Shown: piece by piece, positions 1-7,225 of the stretch
How the letters are laid out: each line of letters begins with the position of its first letter
Position numbering within the stretch: the first letter of the stretch is position 1
Assembly (NCBI GenBank): GCA_035570275.1
Contig: DATMNI010000168.1
Coordinates: 1-16,389, forward strand
Reading direction: 5' to 3'
Length of the DNA: 16,389 nt
Origin: DATMNI01 sp035570275
GTDB taxonomy: Bacteria; Acidobacteriota; Terriglobia; Bryobacterales; Bryobacteraceae
The notes under the pieces: model-generated
Seen by the model: the letters and a program-made list of their open reading frames with translations, nothing else
Databases searched by the model: none
Told to the model about the DNA's origin: nothing
Program-made: the position numbers and the translations under genes

Positions 1-633
1 ACCGGGAGCGACAGGCCAGCGGGCGACCACCTTCCTGGCCCGGATGTCCACCACCGCGACTTCGTTCTTGTCCATAAGATTGATGTAGACCTTGCCAGCC
101 CCATCGGACGCCAGAAACTCAGGAGCTCCGCCCAGATCGATCGGCGCTTCGATTTTTCCGTTTCGGGGGTCGATGTCCGGCTTGAGTGACATCAGCAGTC
201 CCTTGTCTCCCGACACCACCAGCACGTGCCCGCTGGCTGGGTCAAAGATGATTCCGTCAGCATCGGGCTGGGCCACGATCGTCCCCAGAACAGCGTGCGT
301 CTTGAGATCGAAAATCACCACGGCGCCGTCACCGCCGCCGTCACTGATAAAACCGCGTCCAGCCTCAGGCACAATCGCCACACCATGAGCGATTTTTTGA
401 CCGGGCATGTCGGCGATGGTCTGGCCGGATTCGGAGTCGATCACCATCGTGTGCGTGTTCCTCGGAACATACAGCCGATGCGTTTGCGGGTCGACGGTGA
501 GATAGTCCCACGCGCCTTGACCGCCGATCGGAAAGGTCTTTGCGACCTCCCAGTCCGTCTGCGCCAGAGCCGGCTGCACACCGGTCGGCAGAAGCAGCGT
601 CATGGCCGTCACAATGATTTTTGTGATTCGCAT
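1..633 (-). CDS. YncE/YVTN-type beta-propeller protein, exported, C-terminus beyond window
   Basis: The reverse strand reads open from an ATG at 633 to the window edge, giving 211 codons with no stop, so the C-terminal part is missing. Residues 1-23 are a clear Sec signal peptide (MRITKIIVTAMTLLLP, cleavage after ALA). The rest is made of propeller-blade repeats typical of the YncE/YVTN family: DYLTVDPQTHRLYVPRNTHTM, then ISDGGGDGAVVIFDLKT, HVLVVSG and KVYINLMDKNEVAVVDI. A GGGAG Shine-Dalgarno lies 7 nt before the ATG, which fixes the start. Such proteins are periplasmic or secreted seven-bladed propellers; many are of unknown function and no ligand can be inferred here. The gene is divergent from the glycosidase-like gene, with a 163-bp shared upstream region. 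Confidence 0.85.
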   Translation of the reverse strand, partial: MRITKIIVTAMTLLLPTGVQPALAQTDWEVAKTFPIGGQGAWDYLTVDPQTHRLYVPRNTHTMVIDSESGQTIADMPGQKIAHGVAIVPEAGRGFISDGGGDGAVVIFDLKTHAVLGTIVAQPDADGIIFDPASGHVLVVSGDKGLLMSLKPDIDPRNGKIEAPIDLGGAPEFLASDGAGKVYINLMDKNEVAVVDIRARKVVARWPVAPG

Positions 634-751
634 TTCGATTCTCCCAGTCCCGATTATCCCAATTTGCCTCGCGGCCGATGGCGGCAAAACTGTTTCCGGG
701 ATGCCAGAACCGGGCCGCGACGTGACGATTGCAGGCCGGCAGGAGACTAGA

Positions 752-775
752 ATGGAAAGGCCGGATGATGACTGA
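752..775 (+). other. possible 7-codon upstream reading frame (MERPDDD)
   Basis: An AGGAG at 741-745 sits 6 nt before an ATG at 752, which opens a 7-codon frame ending in TGA at 773-775. The next gene starts 21 nt later, at 797, and its own ATG has no recognisable Shine-Dalgarno. The small frame could serve as a ribosome entry point for reinitiation. It could equally be chance, because no comparative data are available here. Confidence 0.2.
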
Positions 776-796
776 CGGCCGAAGACCATTCTCACC

Positions 797-3020
797 ATGA
801 ACCGACGCCAGTTTTTCCTCAGCAGTGCGCTGGGTGCTGTGGCCGCCCAGGGCCAAAGCCCGGAGCCGGCCGCTTTATACTCAACCGAGCGGGTGGATTT
901 CAGCTATGCGTTTGCGCCCCCGCATCGGATGACCGTGGCGCGTCCGGAGGCGAGCGAGAAGACCCTGCTCGATGTCGAGCCCGGGTTGCTGACCATGTCG
1001 TGGTCTTACGACGATCTCCGGAATATGCCGCTGGCTACTTTCAAGACGCCGCGGACCGAATGGCGCGTGCGGGTGCAACCGCAGATCGATGGCAAGCCGT
1101 TCGGCCAGAGTGACTGGAAGCGTGGCGGCGGATACTTGCCGCTGCTGGAAAACGATTACCACGACCCCGCGGGCAGCGTGCGCCTCGAAGCCATCGGCGG
1201 CGTGGGCGCGGCGCTGGTGAAGGTCACGGCGCACAATGCCGATTCGCGCGCGCATGGCTTCGCGGTGCGGTGCGAGGTGCGGGGCGGATGGGTGGCTCAC
1301 AATGCGGCGTGGATGGACACGGGCAGGGACGGCGACACCCTGCTGGCCGGTCAAAGCGAACGTCCGGATCGCGTGCTGATGTTCGGGCTCGGCGGCGCCG
1401 GGTATCCGGTTGCCGCCAAGGCGATGACGCTCGGCTGGACGTTGGCGCCGGGTGAGCGGCGCGAAGCCTGGCTGGTCCGGCCGTATCAAGCCTATCAGGC
1501 CGATCTGGCGCGGCTCCGCCAAGCCGAATGGCACGTGCGGTTCGACGCCGCGAGCCGAGTGGCAAGAGCTTCTGGGCCGCGCCGTGCCGTTCGACATTCC
1601 CGATGAGGACGTGAAAAACGCCTTTTACGCGTCGTTGGGCGATGTGTTCATCATGCGCGAGCCGCTCCGGGATGGCTATATGGGAACGTTGTGCGGCACC
1701 GAAGTGTATCGTGCCACGAATCCAGCCGAGCCCTGCCTGGCAGCGATCGCGCTGGATCAAACCGGATATCACACCGAAGCCGCCAACGGCCTTCGCGTTC
1801 ACATCGACATGCAGGAAGCGAGCGGCGAGTGGGCCGATCCGAAAGGCTGGGCCCATCACTGTTGGGGTGTCTCCGGGTTCAAGGCCTGGGCGGCAATGGA
1901 GCATTATCGCCTGACCGGCGACCGCGCATATCTGGAGGCCGTCTACCCACGCATGGCCGCGAGCTCGAGATGGCAGGAACTGCAGCGCCGGAAAACCCGA
2001 GCCTCCAGCGAGCCAGCCTCCAGCCAACCAGGCTCCAGCGAATCAGCGGTACGCGGGCTGATGCCGCGCGGCATGGGCGACGGCGGTCTGATGAATGGTT
2101 CGGACTACTTCGGCATCTTCTACCCGCACAACATCCTGGCGATCTTTGCGGACCGCCTCTCGGCGGAAGCGGCGGTGGAACTCGGCAAACCGGCCGAGGC
2201 CGCCCCGTTGCGCCAGATCTTCGAAACGGCGATGGCCGACCTGCGCGCCTCGCTCGAGACCGGTTGCATCCAGGAAGACGGCTTCCGATGGATCCCCAAT
2301 TCGCCCGGAAACCGGGGCGGCAGCCGCTGGGGCGTGCTATACGCGCTGTTTCCTGCCGGTTTGATGGAACCGGACGATCCTCTGGTAACGGGGAGCTTGA
2401 AAAAGATCGAGCATTCGATCAGCGCCGGAGGCCAGCCCGTGCATACCGGTTGGATGGAAGACGGCGCATGGGTCGGGATCACGTTGGACAACGTCGCCGA
2501 GACTCACCTGGCGCTCGGCAACGGCGATGCCGCCGTCCGCTATCTGTATTCATCGCTGAATCACGGAACCCCGCTCTACACGTGGTGCGAGGAGCGCGGG
2601 CTGGAACCGGGAACCAAGAAGACTTCGGGCGACCGGCAGCACCTGTGGACGCCGGTGGCTGTGCTGCGTTGTTTGCGGGACGCGCTGGTGATGGAGCAGG
2701 GGGACCGGCTGCACCTGGGCCTCGGCACCGCGCGAAGCTGGCTTCAACAGGGGAAGACCGTGGGCGTTCGCGAAGCCCCGACGCACTTCGGCGCGGTGAG
2801 TTACCGGATCGCTTCCGACCTGAGACATCAAACCATCCGCGCTGAGATCCGAGCAGTGTGGCACCAGGCGCCGCGCGAAATCATGTTGCACCTGCGCCAT
2901 CCCCAACGGGGGCGGATGCGCACCGTCACCGTGAACGGCCGGACCAGCGAGTTCGACGCCGGGAAGGAATTCGTGCGCCTGCCGCAGGGTGGGCCGTTCG
3001 AAGTCATCGCGACTTACTAG
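797..3020 (+). pseudogene. exported six-hairpin glycosidase-like protein, interrupted by one frameshift
   Basis: Two reading frames belong to one protein. Frame A (797-1606) starts MNRRQFFLSSALGAVAA, a twin-arginine-type signal, and runs through a beta-rich N-terminal domain to FDAA near 1552. Frame B then continues from 1554 as AEWQELLGRAVPFDIPDEDV to a TAG at 3018-3020. Skipping one base near 1553 gives a 740-residue product. The second half has alternating helical hairpins and Trp/Asp-rich loops (GWAHHCWGVSGFKAWAAMEHY, RLTGDRAYLEAVYPRM, GDGGLMNGSDYFGIFYPHN, GWMEDGAWVGITLDNVAETHLALG). These are typical of (alpha/alpha)6 'six-hairpin' glycosidases; I cannot assign a GH family or a substrate. 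No slippery heptamer is visible at the junction, so the shift is either a recent inactivating mutation or a sequencing/assembly error. Conceptual residues 402-416 hold a 15-bp minisatellite described separately. Confidence 0.65.
2001..2046 (+). repeat. in-frame 15-bp tandem repeat, 3 units, inside the glycosidase-like gene
   Basis: Three imperfect 15-bp units (2002-2016, 2017-2031, 2032-2046) follow the pattern CTCCAGCNANYCAGN. In codons they read GSC-TCC-AGC-SAR-YCA and encode ASSEP, ASSQP and GSSES. This low-complexity Ser/Pro stretch interrupts an otherwise helical barrel domain. A second locus at 7859-7888 has the same period and codon phase. Confidence 0.85.
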
Positions 3021-3096
3021 GTAGGCTCTGCCTCGGCAAGTACTCTCCACCGCGGAGGCGCGGAGACGAGGCCGCTACGCGCCGCATCACCTTAGA

Positions 3097-3149
3097 TGGA
3101 TCTGCGCGAGGCCGTGCCATGTTGCGGGAGGTCAACTGGCGCAGATCCA
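3097..3149. terminator. 11-bp perfect inverted repeat between convergent genes, candidate bidirectional terminator
   Basis: TGGATCTGCGC at 3097-3107 is the exact reverse complement of 3139-3149, with a 31-nt loop. It sits in the 241-bp gap between two convergent genes ending at 3020 and 3262. The loop is long and no T-tract follows, so it is not a classical intrinsic terminator. The position and the perfect stem make a terminator or mRNA-end structure the simplest reading. Confidence 0.35.
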
Positions 3150-3180
3150 CAATCGCATTGCCCATGTGTCAATTCTGGGG

Positions 3181-3228
3181 CAGGCGAACACCGCTCGCCT
3201 GGCCGAGTGCCATTCAGCCGCGGGCTGA
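3181..3228. terminator. two adjacent perfect hairpins in the convergent intergenic gap
   Basis: CAGGCGA at 3181-3187 pairs with TCGCCTG at 3195-3201 (7 bp, 7-nt loop). TCAGCC at 3214-3219 pairs with GGCTGA at 3223-3228 (6 bp, 3-nt loop). On the minus strand they lie 34-81 nt beyond the stop of the PAL-like gene. No U-run is present. They may terminate the PAL-like transcript or stabilise its 3' end. Confidence 0.3.
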
Positions 3229-3261
3229 CCATCGTTCTCAGACAGTCAGTACAGTCCTGGA

Positions 3262-4272
3262 TCACTCCTTCACCGGGCGGAGCTTGACGACCCGCCTGGT
3301 TCGTGTTTCGGCCACGTAAATCGAGCCGTCGCGGCCGACCGCGATATCGTGAACGGCGTTGAACACCGGATCGCCGGGCTTCCCGAAGCCGATGGACGCG
3401 ACAATATTCCAGTCGCGGCTGAGCTTGAGGATGCCGGTGTGTTCGGTATCGTAATCGGCGCGGCGAATTCCGACGTAGAGGAAACCATCCGAATCGACGA
3501 CAACACAAAAGACGCGTCCTGTCGTTTGTGCGTCCTTGACGCCGGTCCACTGCCGCTTGAACTTGCCAACCCGGTCGAACAGTTGAAGGCGCGAGTTTTC
3601 GCGGTCGGCGACGACGACGTCGGTAGTGCCGGGCACGAACACAAGCCCATGCGGATTACTGAACTCACCCTCGCCCGATCCCTTCTTACCCCATTCCCGC
3701 AGCCATTTTCCGTTTCGGTCGAAGAGCGCGACGCGGCTGTTCACATAGCCATCCGAGACATAAAAGGTTCCGTCCGGACGGATGGCAATGTCGGTGGGTT
3801 CATTGAAATGCGTCGCATCCCATGCTCCGACGCGTGGTTCCCCCAGCGCCAAGATGACCTTGCCATCGTGCGTGAACTTGAAAACCTGTTGCAATGAGAC
3901 GTCCGTAAGGAAAACGTTGTTCTGTGCGTCGATGGTGATGCCGTGCGGCACCAGAAACATGTTCGAGCCCCACGACGAAATGAGCTTGCCCGTATTGGCG
4001 TCGATTTCGATCACTGTCGGTTCGGTCAGCTTCGTTGTTGCCGTGAGGTCGAATCCTCGGCCAGGTCTCTGGAAAATAAGCACGTGCCCATTCACGTCGA
4101 CGGCAACCCCAGCGGTTTCGCCAAGCTGAACGCCCGGAGGAAGTTTCAGCCAATCCTTTACTTCTTCATACCGGGTAACAGACGCCGCAGCAACGACATC
4201 TCGACGGCCGCCGGCCAGCAACGTCACCATCAGCGCAAGACCCGCCACAACGGCGCGCAATCTTCCAATCAT
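3262..4272 (-). CDS. NHL-repeat beta-propeller, peptidyl-alpha-hydroxyglycine alpha-amidating lyase (PAL) family
   Basis: This is a 336-residue protein with an N-terminal hydrophobic signal (MIGRLRAVVAGLALMVTLLAGG). The ATG at 4272 was chosen because GGAGG lies 5 nt upstream and the signal begins there; a longer in-frame extension to 4437 would run into the divergent gene. Blades follow the PAL pattern: VPHGITIDAQNNVFLTDVSLQQVFKF, then NEPTDIAI...YVSDGYVNSR, NPHGLVF...VVVADRENSRLQLF and AVHDIAVGRDGSIYVAE. By comparison with the known catalytic core of animal PAL, the three zinc histidines appear present (His110, His208, His308). So do the Asp after the third His (Asp309), the catalytic Tyr (Tyr176), and arginines at the usual places (Arg69, and Arg224 or Arg228). 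PAL cleaves alpha-hydroxyglycine-extended peptides to amides plus glyoxylate. No partner hydroxylating monooxygenase is visible, so the substrate of this bacterial protein is uncertain. Confidence 0.85.
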   Translation of the reverse strand: MIGRLRAVVAGLALMVTLLAGGRRDVVAAASVTRYEEVKDWLKLPPGVQLGETAGVAVDVNGHVLIFQRPGRGFDLTATTKLTEPTVIEIDANTGKLISSWGSNMFLVPHGITIDAQNNVFLTDVSLQQVFKFTHDGKVILALGEPRVGAWDATHFNEPTDIAIRPDGTFYVSDGYVNSRVALFDRNGKWLREWGKKGSGEGEFSNPHGLVFVPGTTDVVVADRENSRLQLFDRVGKFKRQWTGVKDAQTTGRVFCVVVDSDGFLYVGIRRADYDTEHTGILKLSRDWNIVASIGFGKPGDPVFNAVHDIAVGRDGSIYVAETRTRRVVKLRPVKE

Positions 4273-4300
4273 TTGGACCTCCGGCACCCTGGTGTATACT
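4273..4300 (+). promoter_or_regulatory. sigma-70-like promoter for the quinoprotein gene
   Basis: TTGGAC (4273-4278) and TATACT (4295-4300) are separated by 16 bp. Predicted transcription starts near 4307, about 40 nt before the chosen start codon. The -35 box lies against the start codon of the divergent PAL-like gene. The 10-mer TCCGGCACCC occurs twice nearby, at 4280-4289 (inside the spacer) and at 4324-4333, and could be an operator pair. All of this is by motif inspection only. Confidence 0.55.
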
Positions 4301-4345
4301 CGCACCCATGGAAACCCGGGTTGTCCGGCACCCAAGGGAGTGATC

Positions 4346-6121
4346 TTGAAGATAACAATTCTGGCGGCGGCGTGGCTTCTTTTCCCGGCTGCCGTGTGGG
4401 GGGCGGATGGAAAGAAACTGTTCCGGGATCGGTGCACCGGGTGCCATGGGAACGACGCCCGGGGGAGCGGGCAGGGGCCGGGGTTGGAGGGGAGTCCGCG
4501 CCTGAGCGGGCTGCCGGTGGAGCAACTGCGGGAAGTGGTGCGGCGGGGGTTTCCAAACTCGGGGATGCCGGCGTTCGATTTGCCGGCGGAAGAGTTGGAT
4601 GCCGTCGCCAGTTACGTGCGCAGCTTGAACACCGGGGTGACGGTTGCGCCGCCTGCCGGGAAGCGGGTCACATGGGGCAAGCCGGCGCCGGGTGACTGGC
4701 TCACTTACAACGGGAAGGTGAGCGCCAATCGGTATAGCGAGTTGAAACAGATCCACGCGGGGAATGTCGGCGGGCTGCGTCTGCAGTGGATCTTTCCAAT
4801 TCCGTACTACGGCCTGGAAGTGACGCCGCTGGAAGCTGGCGGGGTGATGTACGTCACCGGGCCGAACCAGGTGTTTGCGATCGATGCTCTGACTGGGAAC
4901 CAGATTTGGAAGTACTCGCGGCCGCAGACTCGAGGACTGGCCGGCGATGCCTCGCTCGGTACGAATCGCGGCGTGGCCATCCGCGATGGCAAGGTGTTCT
5001 ATGAAACGGACAACGCGCACCTCTTGGCGCTGGACCGCGCGACCGGTGAATTGGTGTGGGAGAAGACGATGCCCGAGGTCAGTCAGGAGATGGAGCCGCA
5101 GCATTACGGGGGGACAATGGCTCCGCTGGTTGTGAAAGACACGGTGATTGCGGGGGTCTCGGGAGCGGACCAAGGCATCCGCGGATTCATCGCGTGCTAC
5201 CAGGCGGAGACCGGGGAGTTGCTGTGGCGACACTGGACGGTGCCGCTGCGGGGCGAGCGGGGATCGGAAACGTGGCAGGGCAGCGAGCCGCTGCGTGGAG
5301 GTGGTTCGACGTGGCTGACAGGCTCCTATGACGAGTCGACGGATACGCTGTACTGGCCGACCGGGAATCCTTTCCCGGATGGTGACGATCGCGACCGGGG
5401 CGGCGACAATTTGTTCACGAACTGCATCCTGGCATTGGATCCGCACACGGGCGGGCTGAAATGGCATTACCAGTTCACGCCGCACGACGTGAGGGACCGC
5501 GACGCCACGGAGCCGCCCGTGCTGGTGGATACGGCGTATCGCGGGAAGCCGCGGAAGTTGCTGCTGCATGCGGACCGGAATGGGTTCTTCTATGTGCTGG
5601 ACCGGACCAACGGAGAGTTGCTGCTGGCCAAGCCGTTCCTGCGGAGAGTGGATTGGGCTACCCAGATCGGGGCCGACGGACGGCCCGCGGTGACAGCCCC
5701 GAAGGGATGCCCGGATGATGCGGCCAACTGGAGTTCGGCGGCATTCAGCCCGGTGACCCGGCTGTTCTACTTCCTGGCCCTGGAGGAGTGCACCGGGAGT
5801 CCGCTGGGCTATCCGGACCAGACGGGACAGCGGTTTTTGCGGGCGCTGAATATCGAGACCGGGAAGATCGTTTGGGAGGTGCCGCAGCCGGAGGCGGCGA
5901 AGGCGAAGACGTGGTCGGGCGTACTGGCGACGGCGGGCGGTGTCGTGTTCTACGGGAAGCCCAACGGGGGATTTGAGGCCGTGGATGAGCGGGATGGGAA
6001 GATGCTGTGGCGGTTCGAGACCAATGTGCGGATGAAGGCGTCGCCGATGACGTTTGAGGTCAAGGGGAAGCAGTACGTGTCGGTGGCGGCGGGGCCGAAT
6101 ATTCTCTGCTTTGGGTTGTGA
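4346..6121 (+). CDS. periplasmic quinoprotein dehydrogenase-like protein with N-terminal cytochrome c domain
   Basis: This is a 591-residue protein from a TTG at 4346. AGGGAG precedes the TTG by 5 nt, and MKITILAAAWLLFPAAVWGA is a good signal peptide. An upstream in-frame GTG at 4292 overlaps the -10 box and is unlikely; GTG 4340 is the alternative. Residues 21-96 are a class-I cytochrome c domain with haem motif C30-T-G-C33-H34 and axial Met74 (NSGMPAF). Residues ~110-591 are an eight-bladed PQQ-dehydrogenase propeller of the methanol/ethanol dehydrogenase family (LYWPTGNPFPDG, LKWHYQFTPHDV). Asn341 and the D-x-D of HDVRDRDA (Asp384/Asp386) sit at calcium/catalytic positions. The usual Glu of SGxE-GxRG is Asp274, and the vicinal Cys-Cys expected just before NRGVA (207-210) is missing. 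It fits the acidobacterial quinoprotein group in which PQQ function is doubtful; substrate unknown. It is divergent from the PAL-like gene. Confidence 0.9.
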   Translation: MKITILAAAWLLFPAAVWGADGKKLFRDRCTGCHGNDARGSGQGPGLEGSPRLSGLPVEQLREVVRRGFPNSGMPAFDLPAEELDAVASYVRSLNTGVTVAPPAGKRVTWGKPAPGDWLTYNGKVSANRYSELKQIHAGNVGGLRLQWIFPIPYYGLEVTPLEAGGVMYVTGPNQVFAIDALTGNQIWKYSRPQTRGLAGDASLGTNRGVAIRDGKVFYETDNAHLLALDRATGELVWEKTMPEVSQEMEPQHYGGTMAPLVVKDTVIAGVSGADQGIRGFIACYQAETGELLWRHWTVPLRGERGSETWQGSEPLRGGGSTWLTGSYDESTDTLYWPTGNPFPDGDDRDRGGDNLFTNCILALDPHTGGLKWHYQFTPHDVRDRDATEPPVLVDTAYRGKPRKLLLHADRNGFFYVLDRTNGELLLAKPFLRRVDWATQIGADGRPAVTAPKGCPDDAANWSSAAFSPVTRLFYFLALEECTGSPLGYPDQTGQRFLRALNIETGKIVWEVPQPEAAKAKTWSGVLATAGGVVFYGKPNGGFEAVDERDGKMLWRFETNVRMKASPMTFEVKGKQYVSVAAGPNILCFGL

Positions 6122-6130
6122 GGGTTGTGA
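6113..6130 (+). repeat. 9-bp tandem duplication spanning the quinoprotein stop codon
   Basis: GGGTTGTGA occurs twice in exact tandem (6113-6121 and 6122-6130). The first copy ends in the stop codon of the quinoprotein gene. The duplication therefore also places a second in-frame TGA 9 nt downstream. Confidence 0.8.
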
Positions 6131-6229
6131 GAGCGACCGGCGCTGACCGTTCTTGTGTTAAGTTTGTTCCGTACCCCGATGGCGCGGGACAGGCGCACGG
6201 GATGACGTGAGCAGTGCGAGGGAACCAAC

Positions 6230-6547
6230 ATGGCAAACACGTTTGGCGCCGATATTCTGATTCAGGCGCCAGATCCAAAGAACGCGGCCGCCTTCTACGT
6301 CGAACAGCTCGGGTTCACGATCACTGACGAAGCGCCGAACATGATCAGCCTCCATGGCGGGCACATCAACCTGTTCATCGAGAGCGGTCCGGCGCTGGGG
6401 CCGGTGCTCGAAGTGACCGTCGACAGTGTCGAAGAAGCCAGGCGCCGCCTCGTCGAGAATGGGTGCGAGATCGTCAAGGACGAGCCGGATTTTCCGCGAT
6501 GCTACGTCAAAGATCCGTTCGGCCTGATTTACAACCTGACGCGCTAA
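6230..6547 (+). CDS. VOC-family (glyoxalase/bleomycin-resistance fold) protein
   Basis: This is a 105-residue single-module vicinal-oxygen-chelate protein. The N-terminal strand-helix unit reads ADILIQAPDPKNAAAFYVEQLGF, followed by ISLHGGHINLFIE. The second half has VLEVTVDSVEEARRRLVENG and the hallmark end CYVKDPFGLIYNL. Glu61 is a plausible metal ligand, but the C-terminal Glu usual in glyoxalase I is absent, so a lyase role is not supported. Single-module VOC proteins dimerise; activity here is unknown. AGGGA lies 6 nt before the ATG. The gene is 108 bp after the quinoprotein and convergent with alkB, with a 15-bp gap that leaves no room for a separate terminator. Confidence 0.9.
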   Translation: MANTFGADILIQAPDPKNAAAFYVEQLGFTITDEAPNMISLHGGHINLFIESGPALGPVLEVTVDSVEEARRRLVENGCEIVKDEPDFPRCYVKDPFGLIYNLTR

Positions 6548-6562
6548 AGAGTGTGAGCGGCG

Positions 6563-7225
6563 TCAGAACACCTTTCGGAACGTAAGATTGATGCGGGCGG
6601 CGCCGGTCAGCGGATGCTGCCCGTCCTTGAGTGGCGCCACGCCATGGTAGACGAAGCGCGCCGGACCGCCCCATACCACGATGTCGCCGCTTTCCAGGCG
6701 CAGGCGGCGCACCGGAGCGGACCGGCTTTGGCCGCCCCACAAGAATACGGCCGGCAGGCCGAGCGAGACGGAGACGATCGGAGCCCAGGCATCTTTCTCG
6801 TCACGGTCCTGATGGAGGCCGAGTTTGGCGCCGGCGATGTATTGGTTGATCAGGCAATCGTCGGGATCGTAGCCGGCGAACCCGGCCTCGGCGGCGGCGC
6901 GTGCCGCCAGATCCAGGAACGGCGCGGGCATCGCCGGCCATGGCACGCCGGAATCCGGATCGGCCGCGGCGTAGCGATAGCCGGTGCGGTCGGAGACCCA
7001 GCCCACGCGGCCGCAGTTGGTCATGGCGACAGACATGGTGTACCCGCCCGGCGTGACCAGATGGCGGAACGGTGCGGCCTGTGCGACGAGTGCCACTTCT
7101 TCGACCAGCGCCGGCGCTTCGGCAATGGCGAAGCCGCGCAACAGGACGGCGCCTTCTTCGAGTTGCTCCGGGGAGCGCGGCCCTCCCTGAAGCAGCAATG
7201 GGTCATTGTCGAACAGAGGAGTCAT
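6563..7225 (-). CDS. alkB: alpha-ketoglutarate-dependent DNA repair dioxygenase AlkB
   Basis: This is a 220-residue protein closely following E. coli AlkB in length and motifs: FRHLVTPGGYTMSVAMTN, then PWPAMP, DDCLINQY, APIVSVSLGLPAVF and SGDIVVWGG. AlkB oxidatively removes methyl and etheno lesions (1-methyladenine, 3-methylcytosine) from DNA, using Fe(II), 2-oxoglutarate and O2 in the cytoplasm. The iron ligands His138-x-Asp140 (LHQDRDE) and His194 (YHGV) are present, as are the two arginines that hold 2-oxoglutarate and shape the site (Arg211 and Arg217 in RINLTFR). Its ATG overlaps the TGA of the upstream hydrolase gene as ATGA (7222-7225), with GAGG 6 nt before the start, so translation is probably coupled. 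No ada-type gene is adjacent, so the partner gene is atypical for alkB. Confidence 0.96.
   Translation of the reverse strand: MTPLFDNDPLLLQGGPRSPEQLEEGAVLLRGFAIAEAPALVEEVALVAQAAPFRHLVTPGGYTMSVAMTNCGRVGWVSDRTGYRYAAADPDSGVPWPAMPAPFLDLAARAAAEAGFAGYDPDDCLINQYIAGAKLGLHQDRDEKDAWAPIVSVSLGLPAVFLWGGQSRSAPVRRLRLESGDIVVWGGPARFVYHGVAPLKDGQHPLTGAARINLTFRKVF

Noticed and set aside
4292..4345. N-terminal extension of the quinoprotein from a GTG at 4292
   Set aside because: The GTG overlaps the -10 box of the promoter and would put 18 non-signal residues before a good signal peptide; the TTG at 4346 has a well-placed AGGGAG.
4166..5569. A 467-codon minus-strand open frame across the quinoprotein gene
   Set aside because: It is antisense to the haem and PQQ domains, and rich in Arg/Pro/His as expected for a shadow.
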